Source: Gemmatimonadota bacterium (GTDB taxonomy: Bacteria > Gemmatimonadota > Gemmatimonadetes > Gemmatimonadales > Gemmatimonadaceae). From it: a DNA stretch of 64,000 nt. The stretch lies in assembly GCA_040388625.1 (NCBI GenBank), contig JAZKBK010000006.1, positions 544,702 through 608,701 on the forward strand, given 5' to 3'. Positions 18,075 through 25,416 of this stretch are shown in pieces. A model generated the notes under the pieces. That model was not told the origin of the DNA. It did no database searches and saw only the letters and a list, made by a program, of their open reading frames with translations. Numbering within the stretch: position 1 is the first letter of the stretch; the number at the start of each line of letters is the position of its first letter. Made by a program: the position numbers and the translations under genes.

Positions 18075-18599
18075 TCACGCCGCCACGGGCCGGCGCGCGA
18101 ACAGATTCATGATCCCGCCGACAACGCCCACCACGAGCGCCGCCCACGCCAGCGTCGGCGTCGCGAGATATCCGAGTCCCAGCGCCGCATCGAGCGAGTA
18201 CTGACCCGGCCCGGTCAGCAACAAGCCGGCTGCGACCACGCCATAGAGCAACGGCACTTCGATGCCGCCGTTCGCCGCGAACACGCCGTTCTTGAGATGC
18301 ATGCTCACCGCGGCGACGATCATTACCGAGATAATGAGCGCCGGACCGACCGGTCCGAGAAACCCGAGCGCGAGCAGAATTCCGCTGGTGACTTCAGTCG
18401 CCGAAGCAAGCGTCGCGAAGAACCGGCCCGGGCGAAAGCCGAGTGAATCGAAGAAACCCGCCGTTCCGGCGAGTCCATGCCCGCCGAACCAGCCGAACAG
18501 CTTCTGGCTGCCGTGCGCCGCCATCAGCAGCCCGAACACGACCCGCACGATCAGTAATCCAATGCTGGCTGTCGCGACATCGATGAATGGTGTTGTCAT
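18075..18599 (-). CDS. DoxX-family membrane protein
   Basis: A small four-helix integral membrane protein of 174 residues. The helices are LLIVRVVFGLLMAAHGSQKL, FATLASATEVTSGILLALGFL, ALIISVMIVAAVSMH and the C-terminal LAWAALVVGVVGGIMNLF. The motif AHGSQKLFGWFGG is characteristic of the DoxX/DoxD group. The ATG at 18597-18599 is used rather than an upstream GTG (18653) because a promoter-like element overlaps the latter. The gene is downstream of marR on the same strand and carries the same TGTTATAACA palindrome in its upstream region, so MarR control is likely. DoxX proteins are often linked to thiol or oxidative stress. Confidence 0.88.
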   Translation of the reverse strand: MTTPFIDVATASIGLLIVRVVFGLLMAAHGSQKLFGWFGGHGLAGTAGFFDSLGFRPGRFFATLASATEVTSGILLALGFLGPVGPALIISVMIVAAVSMHLKNGVFAANGGIEVPLLYGVVAAGLLLTGPGQYSLDAALGLGYLATPTLAWAALVVGVVGGIMNLFARRPVAA

Positions 18600-18657
18600 T
18601 TGAGTAGTTGGTAAATGTGGTTGAACGACTTTCGGAAATGCGTGGTATGACACTAAC

Positions 18658-18667
18658 TGTTATAACA
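18658..18667. promoter_or_regulatory. MarR operator copy 1 (doxX promoter)
   Basis: The perfect palindrome TGTTATAACA lies 59 bases upstream of the doxX start. On the minus strand it sits between TTGCAA (-35-like) and TAGTGT (-10-like), with about a 19-base spacer. An identical 10-mer occurs in the marR promoter (19168-19177), and no other gene lies between the two sites except marR itself. Confidence 0.65.
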
Positions 18668-18686
18668 TCTATTATTGCAAAAAAAA

Positions 18687-19154
18687 TCAGGCCGGCTCTC
18701 TTATCTCCGCGAGCGTGCTGACCAGCGACGCCACCGCGCGCGGGTCCAGATGCCTGCACCGCTTGCGCTCGATCAATTCGAGGTCGGGAGTCGCCTGCGT
18801 GAGCAGACGACGACCCTTCGGCGTGATCCGCGCCGTGACGTGCCGCCGGTCAACCGCATCACGCACCCGGCTCACCAGCTCCATGTCATCCATCCTGTCC
18901 AGCAGGCGCGAGACGTCGGGCACCTTCGAGATCAGCCGCTCGGCTATCTCCCGGCCGCACAAGCCGTCCTTGCCCGCACCCTGAAGGATGCGAAGAACGT
19001 TGTACTGCGTGTGCGTTATCCCGTGCGGCCTGAGCGCCTCGTTCTGCTCATGCTCGAGCACGGTCGCGGTCCGCAGGATGGACAGAAGAGCCTCGGCCGT
19101 CCTGGATGGAAACGGCTTGGTCTGACGGATCTCCTCCTGCAGCGTGCGAGTCAT
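18687..19154 (-). CDS. MarR-family transcriptional regulator
   Basis: A 155-residue winged-helix regulator. It shows the MarR dimerisation helices at both ends and the DNA-binding core: TQYNVLRILQGAGKDGLCGREIAERLI, then KVPDVSRLLDRMDDMELVSR and the wing RDAVDRRHVTARITPKG. The start codon sits 5 bases from a near-consensus -10, so the transcript is probably leaderless. Identical TGTTATAACA palindromes lie in its own promoter and in that of doxX, which points to autorepression and doxX as a target. One Cys is visible in GLCGRE, a possible redox switch, but this is a guess. Confidence 0.92.
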   Translation of the reverse strand: MTRTLQEEIRQTKPFPSRTAEALLSILRTATVLEHEQNEALRPHGITHTQYNVLRILQGAGKDGLCGREIAERLISKVPDVSRLLDRMDDMELVSRVRDAVDRRHVTARITPKGRRLLTQATPDLELIERKRCRHLDPRAVASLVSTLAEIREPA

Positions 19155-19159
19155 GACAC

Positions 19160-19188
19160 ATAATACGTGTTATAACATGCATTGTCAA
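19160..19188 (-). promoter_or_regulatory. marR promoter with embedded operator copy 2
   Basis: Read on the minus strand: TTGACA (19188-19183), a 17-base spacer, and TATTAT (19165-19160). The palindrome TGTTATAACA (19168-19177) lies within the spacer, an ideal place for repression. The ATG begins 5 bases after the -10, so the message should be leaderless. Confidence 0.72.
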
Positions 19189-19413
19189 TACCAGCGTCTG
19201 TCGGACACCGTACAGATGACGGTACTGGCAGACCCAGCCTCATGCCTGTATATCCACGTGATTCTTACAACCCGCTTGCGTAGCAGTCCGTACTCCTTGT
19301 GTCGCAGCACTGCCACGGCGTTGCCCGATGCGCTGCGTCGGGCCTGCATCAAGCCTGTGTCAACCCTGCGTCGACCGCTGCACCGGCGGATTCTTCCACT
19401 TACCCGCACGACA

Positions 19414-21780
19414 ATGCACATCAGAAGCGCCCACTTCCCCACCATCTCCCGCACCGGCTACCGCACTCAGCTCGGCGTCGCCCTCGCGGCGGCCGCCATC
19501 GCTGCCGCGCCGGCAATCCACGCGCAGCAGCGCACGCTCACCACGGCGGACTACGACCGCGCCGTGAAGATGCTCGCGCCCAATCTCAATCCGCTCGTGA
19601 ACGGCGGCTCGGTGCGCGCCACCTGGTTGCCGGGCGATCGGTTCTACTATCAGAACACCACTCCGACGGGCGCCGAATGGGTGATCGTCGACCCCGCAAG
19701 GAAGACCAGCACTCCGCTCTTCAAGGCTCCGGAAGTTGCACAGGCGCTGACGAAGGCTGGCGCTGGCACGATCGATCCGCGCAACATACCAGCGCAACGC
19801 GCCGAGCTGTCTGCGGATGGAAAGCATGTCGTGCTCGACATCGGGCGGCGACGCTGGAGCTGCGACGTGGGAGGCGGCACCTGCAACGCTGTGAACGACA
19901 CCACGCCGCGCCCCGGTCCATTCGGGCCACCGCCGGGAATGTCTCCAGACGGAAAGAAGGTCGCGTTCATCCGCGACTGGAATCTCTGGGTCCGCGACGT
20001 CGCGACGGGACAGGAAAAGCAGCTGACTACCGATGGCACCGAGAATTTCGGCTACGCCACCGACAACGCAGGCTGGGTGCACAGCGATCGCCCGATCGTG
20101 CTCTGGTCGCCCGACTCGAAGAAGATCGCAACACAGCAGCAGGACGACCGTCACGTCGGCGACATGTATCTCATCGATACGCGCGTCGGTCACTCGCATC
20201 TGGAGCACTGGAAGGGTGCGTATCCGGGCGACAGCGTGATCTCGATGATCTCGCGCGTGGTAATCGACGTGGACAACGCGAAAGTGATTCGTCTCCAGGA
20301 TGCGCCGGCCTATCACCGCGCCATGCTCGGCGACAACATAAACATGGCCGATCTCATCTGGAGTCCCGATGGATCGCAGCTCGCGTACGTGAACACGTCG
20401 CGCGACCACAAGCATGAAACGGTGAAGCTCGCCGACGCGAACACCGGCGCGGTCCACACACTGTTCGAGGAAAGCTCGCCGACCCAGTTCGAGTCGATCG
20501 CCGGATGGCGCATCATCTGGCCGGCGCACCAGATCATATGGTCGTCCGAGCGCGACAACTGGGCACAGTTGTATCTGTACGATCTCAATACGGGCAAGCT
20601 CATAAACAAGATCACGACCGGCGAAGGTCCCGTGACGCAGATCGCGCACGTCGACGAGAAGGGCCGCTCGCTCATCGTCGGTGCGCTGGGTCGCAATCCA
20701 TCCGAAGATCCCTACTTCAAGCACTACTATCGCGTGGGGCTGGACGGAAAGGGATGGAAGGAGCTGACGCCTGAAAGTGGCGACCACACGATCCAGGTGT
20801 CGTCAGACGGGCGCTACTTCGTCGATACGTACTCGAAGCCCGACGTTCCGCCAACCGTAGTGCTGCGTGATGCCACGGGCCGCGTCGTGATGCAGCTCGG
20901 ACACATGGACATCTCGAAGCTCGTCGCGAGCGGATGGAAGCCGCCGATTCCGTTCACGGTAACGGCGCACGACGGCAAGACCAAACTGTACGGTCTGATG
21001 TTCCGTCCCACCAACTTCGATTCGACCAGGAAATATCCCATCATCAACAACCCGTATCCGGGACCGCAGTCAGGCAGCGTGGGATCGCGCAGCTTCTCGC
21101 CCGCGCGCGGCGACCGTCAGGCGCTCGCGGAGCTTGGCTTCGTCGTGATCACTGTCGATGGAATGGGAACGCCGGACAGATCGAAGAGCTTCCACGACGC
21201 GTACTACGGCGCAATGGGGCGTGACAACACGCTTCCCGATCAGGTCGCGGCGATGAAGGAGCTTGCGTCACGTTATTCGTGGATCGACATCGATCGTGCG
21301 GGGATCTACGGACACTCGGGTGGCGGCTTCGCCACCGCCGACGCGATGTTCCGCTATCCGGATTTCTTCAAGGTCGGGATCTCCGAGTCGGGCAATCACG
21401 ATCAGCGTAATTACGAAGACGATTGGGGTGAGCGTTATCAGGGGCTGTTGGTGAAGAACGCCGACGGCACCGACAACTACACCCAGGAAGCGAACGAGAG
21501 TGTCGCGAAGAACCTCAAGGGACATCTGCTGCTCGCGCACGGATCGATGGACGACAACGTTCCACCGTCCAACACCATGCTCGTAGTGGATGCGCTCATC
21601 AAGGCGAACAAGGACTTCGACGAGATAATCATCCCGAACGTGCATCACGGTTACGGTGCGGCGTCGGATTACATGATGCGCCGTCGCTGGGATTACTTCG
21701 TGCGCTATCTGATGGGCGCGGAGCCGCCGAAGGAATACGAGATAGCCACGCCGGCGGCGGGCGCGGCGCGCAGGAGGTAG
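19414..21780 (+). CDS. S9-family dipeptidyl peptidase (DPP IV-like), exported
   Basis: A 788-residue prolyl-oligopeptidase-family enzyme. The ATG at 19414 gives a clean signal peptide (LGVALAAAAIAAAPAIHAQ); the longer frame upstream crosses the marR promoter and has no coding character. Residues ~30-500 form a DPP IV-type beta-propeller (SPDGKKVAFIRDWNLWVRDV; WSPDSKKIATQQQDD). The C-terminal alpha/beta hydrolase carries the triad: Ser in GHSGGG (near residue 635), Asp in GSMDDNVPP and His in VHHGYG. It likely trims dipeptides from peptide N-termini in the periplasm. The marR gene is divergent upstream. There is no good ribosome site. Confidence 0.93.
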   Translation: MHIRSAHFPTISRTGYRTQLGVALAAAAIAAAPAIHAQQRTLTTADYDRAVKMLAPNLNPLVNGGSVRATWLPGDRFYYQNTTPTGAEWVIVDPARKTSTPLFKAPEVAQALTKAGAGTIDPRNIPAQRAELSADGKHVVLDIGRRRWSCDVGGGTCNAVNDTTPRPGPFGPPPGMSPDGKKVAFIRDWNLWVRDVATGQEKQLTTDGTENFGYATDNAGWVHSDRPIVLWSPDSKKIATQQQDDRHVGDMYLIDTRVGHSHLEHWKGAYPGDSVISMISRVVIDVDNAKVIRLQDAPAYHRAMLGDNINMADLIWSPDGSQLAYVNTSRDHKHETVKLADANTGAVHTLFEESSPTQFESIAGWRIIWPAHQIIWSSERDNWAQLYLYDLNTGKLINKITTGEGPVTQIAHVDEKGRSLIVGALGRNPSEDPYFKHYYRVGLDGKGWKELTPESGDHTIQVSSDGRYFVDTYSKPDVPPTVVLRDATGRVVMQLGHMDISKLVASGWKPPIPFTVTAHDGKTKLYGLMFRPTNFDSTRKYPIINNPYPGPQSGSVGSRSFSPARGDRQALAELGFVVITVDGMGTPDRSKSFHDAYYGAMGRDNTLPDQVAAMKELASRYSWIDIDRAGIYGHSGGGFATADAMFRYPDFFKVGISESGNHDQRNYEDDWGERYQGLLVKNADGTDNYTQEANESVAKNLKGHLLLAHGSMDDNVPPSNTMLVVDALIKANKDFDEIIIPNVHHGYGAASDYMMRRRWDYFVRYLMGAEPPKEYEIATPAAGAARRR

Positions 21781-21795
21781 AGAAGAGCCGTCATT

Positions 21796-21845
21796 CCGCC
21801 TGGGCCAGCACCCCCCCGCGCACGGGGGGGTGCTGGCCCAGGCGG
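21796..21845. repeat. Perfect 22-bp palindrome (terminator-like or REP-like)
   Basis: Arms 21796-21817 and 21824-21845 are exact reverse complements around the hexaloop GCGCAC. Each arm carries a run of seven C or seven G. It starts 16 bases after the S9 peptidase stop. No T-tract follows on either side, so it is either an atypical transcription end or a mobile palindromic repeat. Confidence 0.75.
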
Positions 21846-22133
21846 CAATCTGCCGGCATTCTGCGACCGGCCAACCTGCCTGGCGGATGGAAGTCCTCAC
21901 GGTCCTGGCGGCCAGCCCTTATTTTCCAGAACAGGCAACATGGGCCCGTCTTGTGCGGTATAGGGAGAAATCGGGCCGCCGCGTGAGGTCATCACCGCGG
22001 AGAGGCTGGCGTACCTTGCGGCGAGGTAGTGCGATCCGATAGTGGACCCCAGGATCGGGTTCATTGGATTGCAGGTGGCGCTGGCTGGCACGCAGCCGGC
22101 GAAGTCCGGGTTCTGATTTCCACTACTGCTCAG
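21846..22133. other. Intergenic region upstream of the FHA/kinase operon
   Basis: With the adjacent palindrome this is a 353-base stretch without a supported gene. The plus-strand frame of the FHA gene remains open from 22029, but its first residues are not family-like. On the minus strand 21897-22091 is an open frame that reads plausibly (CNPMNPILGSTIGSHYL), but it has no ribosome site or recognisable family. It could be the remnant of a larger gene. No promoter stood out. Confidence 0.4.
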
Positions 22134-22934
22134 ATGGACATCGCACTGGTAATAGTAGCTCTCCTGCTCTTCGTCGTCGGACCGGTGGTCGTGGTGAACC
22201 GCGACCTTCTATTCAACCGCTCCGCCACGAAGCGCAGGCAGTATACCGAGCCGCCGCTCCCATTTTTGATAATTCCGACCTCGCCGGACTCGTCCGACAT
22301 CCAGCCTGCTGGTACCGTTCCGTGGCGAGCCCGTGCCCCGATGCGTCCCTCCGTCGAAGAAACGGCTGAAGTGGACGAAGAGCCTTTCGAACGATCGTTC
22401 GACAGGCACGCGGATTACTCGGAGGTGGCCGATAACACGGCCAGCGGACGGCGCCAGACGCCTTCGGTCGACCTTCCCGTAGAGCCGATTCGCGTCGCGC
22501 CGCTGGCCGACGTTCGGGGTGGCATCGAAGAAGCCGATGACATGGACGAGCCGTCGCCCGACGCCACTGTCGTCTTTCACCGGCCGATGGACGAGGCTGT
22601 GCAGATCCTGCCCGGCCGGCTCCACGTCCTGTCCGGCGAGGCGGCCGGAAAGGATTTTCGGCTGGTGAGCAGGATCGGTGAGGCGCCACACATCGTGGTA
22701 GGACGCGAGACGGGTCCGCCGTACCGGCACATCACGCTCGAGGCACCCACGGTCAGCCGTCGCCATGCGCGCATCGATTTCGTGGATGGGCACTGGACCA
22801 TCACGAACCTGTCCAAGACCAATCCTGTGCTCGTGAACAATCGTGCCCTCCTCAACGGTGGCACCGCGCGGAAACTATCCAACGGTGACTGCATCGAGCT
22901 GGGTGAAGTGGCGCTGCGCTTCCTCGCGAGCTGA
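22134..22934 (+). CDS. Membrane-anchored FHA-domain protein
   Basis: A 266-residue protein. The ATG at 22134 opens directly into one membrane helix (MDIALVIVALLLFVVGPVVV). A ~130-residue acidic, probably flexible linker follows, then a C-terminal FHA domain. Its core signatures are GRETGPPYRHITLEAPTVSRRHARI (read as two halves), WTITNLSKTNPVLVNN and LSNGDCIELGEVALRF. FHA domains bind phosphothreonine, and the next gene, 12 bases downstream, is a Ser/Thr kinase. The FHA protein is therefore a probable phospho-dependent partner or substrate docked at the cytoplasmic membrane. The interaction is inferred from the operon. Confidence 0.88.
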   Translation: MDIALVIVALLLFVVGPVVVVNRDLLFNRSATKRRQYTEPPLPFLIIPTSPDSSDIQPAGTVPWRARAPMRPSVEETAEVDEEPFERSFDRHADYSEVADNTASGRRQTPSVDLPVEPIRVAPLADVRGGIEEADDMDEPSPDATVVFHRPMDEAVQILPGRLHVLSGEAAGKDFRLVSRIGEAPHIVVGRETGPPYRHITLEAPTVSRRHARIDFVDGHWTITNLSKTNPVLVNNRALLNGGTARKLSNGDCIELGEVALRFLAS

Positions 22935-22946
22935 CAGTCACGCACG

Positions 22947-25409
22947 ATGGACATGACGTTCCCGGATAGCCTGGCGCAGTCCGCGCTGAATCCACCGCCG
23001 GATCTTGCTGGTGCCGCTCCGTTCAGCGATTCGTACGAGCTGATTCGTGAGATCGGTCGCGGCGGCATGGCGATCGTCTATCTGATGCGCGAGCGTGCAA
23101 CGGGGATCGAGCGCGCCGTCAAGGTGATTCACACCAAACACCTCGACGATGAGGAGGCGCTCGCGCGCTTCGATCGCGAGGCGCGCCTGGTTGCGCAGCT
23201 GCAGCATCCGAACATCGTTGCGACGCACTCCGTACGATGGATCGAAGCTGTGGGCTTCGGACTGGTGATGGATCACGTCCCGGGCCGCACGCTCAAACAG
23301 ATGTTGCGCGACGGGCCCAAGATCGCATTCGATCAGGCCACGTGCATACTCAGCGACATCGCCGCTGCACTGAGCTTCGCGCACGAGCGGGGCATCGTGC
23401 ACCGCGACGTCAAGCCTGAGAACATCTTCATCGACGAATCATCCGGCCGCGCGCTGCTCGCCGATTTCGGCATCGCGCGCTCGGTCAGCAACGACACGCA
23501 GCAACTGACGCTCGCCGGCGTCGCGATCGGAACGCCGACCTACATGGCGCCGGAGCAGATCGACGGATCGCTCGTCGATGGTCGCAGCGATCTCTACAGT
23601 CTCGGACTCGTCGGCTGGGAAATGCTGACCGGGCGGAGGCCGTGGGATGGCGAGACGTTGTACAACGTCATCTATCATCAGAAGCACGACCAGCTTGCGG
23701 CAATCGACGCACTGCGACCGGAAACGCCGGTGCGAATGGTGGCAGCGATCGAGCGACTGCTCGAGAAGTCTCCGGCCGACCGGTGGCAGTCCGCCGCGCA
23801 GTTCCGGGACGCGCTCATATCCGATGCACCGATCCCGCGCAGGCGTGAATTCGTAGCGCCCGCGCCGGATGAGACCATCGCCATGACGATCTCACCTGCG
23901 CACCAGGTTCGGAGCAGGATTCGTCGCGTCGCACCATTCGCGGCGATCGGCGCGGCGCTCGTGAGCGCGACGTTGCTGTTTGCGTGGCCCGTCTCGAACT
24001 GGGTGCCGCTCATCAGCGGCGGAAGCAGCGGTGCAACGCACGCCGCACCGAAGCATGCTGCCGCCGCTCCCGTACCTCATTCACCAGTTGGTAACTACGG
24101 CAGATACGACTCGGTCGGCGCTGGAATCGTACCTGCGGCCGGCGCAGCGCAATCGGCGAGCGATCCATCTGCAACCAACGTCGATTCAAGCGCAATCGCA
24201 GCCACGGCTGCGCACGACTCGAGCACGCTCAAGTCGACTCAAGCGCTTGCCGCGCCAAAGGGCGCAGCGACAGTACCGGAATCCGCAGCACAGGCGAACG
24301 TACCGACGACGATGCCGCTCCCCGCAGCGCCGGCGCCACTGCTCGTAGTGGCGAGTGGCCGCTCGACGATCGCGGCTGGTGGTGCACACACCTGTCTCAT
24401 TGCGCTGGCAGGCGCTACCTATTGCTGGGGCGCCAACAGCAGCGGTCAGCTCGGCACGGGCACGTCGCAGGGTGCAGCGCCAACGCCGACGGCGGTTACC
24501 GGCAGCACGCACTTCTCCAGCATCTCCGCCGGTCTGTCGCATACGTGCGCGCTTGCACGCGGCACGGTCTACTGCTGGGGTAACAACGACCACGGACAGC
24601 TCGGCGACGGCACCCACGCGTCGCACGACACACCGATGCGTGCCGCACTGGCACGGTCGCTGACATCGGTCGTGAGTGGAGCGGGATTCAGCTGCGGTCT
24701 GGCAAGCGATGGCACCGCGTATTGCTGGGGCGCGGGAAACCGCGGTCAGATCGGAGATGGAGCCGCGAGCGAGCGAGTAACGCCCGAGAAGGTTGCCACG
24801 AACGTTTCGTTCGCGATGCTCGCGGCTGGATGGAACCACGTGTGCGGGTTGACCGAGGCCGGACGCGCGTACTGCTGGGGCGCGAACGACTCCGGACAGC
24901 TGGGTGACGGCACGATTGGCGATCACTCCAGTCCGACGCCGGTGCGAAGCGACGTTCGGTTCACGGCTCTGAGCGCGGGAAGCGCACACACGTGCGGCAC
25001 CACGGCCAGCGGAGCCGCGTATTGCTGGGGCGACAATCAGTACGGCCAGTTGGGCGACGGCACGCATGGTACGCACTTCACTCCGACCGAAGTGAGCGGC
25101 AGCGCGCACTTCATTGCGTTGTCGGCGGGAAGCGTGCACACCTGCGCGTTGACGCGGAGTGGCGATGCATGGTGCTGGGGCCGCAACACGTACGGCCAGC
25201 TTGGCGACGGCTCCACGGTCACTCGCACGATACCAGTACCGGTTTCCGGTGGTCACGCATTCACGACAGTGAATTCGTTTGGATCACACACGTGCGGTAC
25301 GACGGAGACCGGTGATCTCTTCTGCTGGGGTTACAACCTTGATGGACAGTTGGGCGACGGAACACGCGAGCATCGTCTCCGCCCGACGTACATCGAGAAA
25401 CCAGCCTGA
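22947..25409 (+). CDS. Transmembrane Ser/Thr kinase with extracytoplasmic seven-bladed RCC1 propeller
   Basis: A receptor-like kinase of 820 residues. The cytoplasmic kinase has GRGGMAIVYLM (near residue 37), a VKVIH lysine, HRDVKPENIF (near 151), DFGIAR and APEQIDG. A membrane helix follows at about 325-350 (APFAAIGAALVSATLLFAW), then an Ala/Ser/Pro-rich linker. Residues ~480-815 contain exactly seven RCC1 blades of the form CWGxNxxGQLGDGT. Each blade has a second Cys about 10-13 residues before the CWG (HTC, SC or VC), giving paired cysteines suited to disulfides outside the cytoplasm. It lies between the FHA gene and an Ig-like lipoprotein gene in one operon. The ligand is unknown. Confidence 0.92.
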   Translation: MDMTFPDSLAQSALNPPPDLAGAAPFSDSYELIREIGRGGMAIVYLMRERATGIERAVKVIHTKHLDDEEALARFDREARLVAQLQHPNIVATHSVRWIEAVGFGLVMDHVPGRTLKQMLRDGPKIAFDQATCILSDIAAALSFAHERGIVHRDVKPENIFIDESSGRALLADFGIARSVSNDTQQLTLAGVAIGTPTYMAPEQIDGSLVDGRSDLYSLGLVGWEMLTGRRPWDGETLYNVIYHQKHDQLAAIDALRPETPVRMVAAIERLLEKSPADRWQSAAQFRDALISDAPIPRRREFVAPAPDETIAMTISPAHQVRSRIRRVAPFAAIGAALVSATLLFAWPVSNWVPLISGGSSGATHAAPKHAAAAPVPHSPVGNYGRYDSVGAGIVPAAGAAQSASDPSATNVDSSAIAATAAHDSSTLKSTQALAAPKGAATVPESAAQANVPTTMPLPAAPAPLLVVASGRSTIAAGGAHTCLIALAGATYCWGANSSGQLGTGTSQGAAPTPTAVTGSTHFSSISAGLSHTCALARGTVYCWGNNDHGQLGDGTHASHDTPMRAALARSLTSVVSGAGFSCGLASDGTAYCWGAGNRGQIGDGAASERVTPEKVATNVSFAMLAAGWNHVCGLTEAGRAYCWGANDSGQLGDGTIGDHSSPTPVRSDVRFTALSAGSAHTCGTTASGAAYCWGDNQYGQLGDGTHGTHFTPTEVSGSAHFIALSAGSVHTCALTRSGDAWCWGRNTYGQLGDGSTVTRTIPVPVSGGHAFTTVNSFGSHTCGTTETGDLFCWGYNLDGQLGDGTREHRLRPTYIEKPA

Positions 25410-25416
25410 GAGCCTG

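Noticed and set aside
19360-20787. A 475-codon minus-strand frame opposite the S9 peptidase.
   Set aside because: The plus-strand propeller is clear; the reverse frame is His/Arg-rich without motifs.
21897-22091. A 64-codon minus-strand frame in the gap before the FHA gene.
   Set aside because: The sequence reads rather protein-like but there is no ribosome site, promoter or recognised family; kept only as a remark on the gap.
24186-25256. A 356-codon minus-strand frame opposite the RCC1 domain.
   Set aside because: Its Arg/Ala-rich product shows no family and follows the repeats of the RCC1 region in register.
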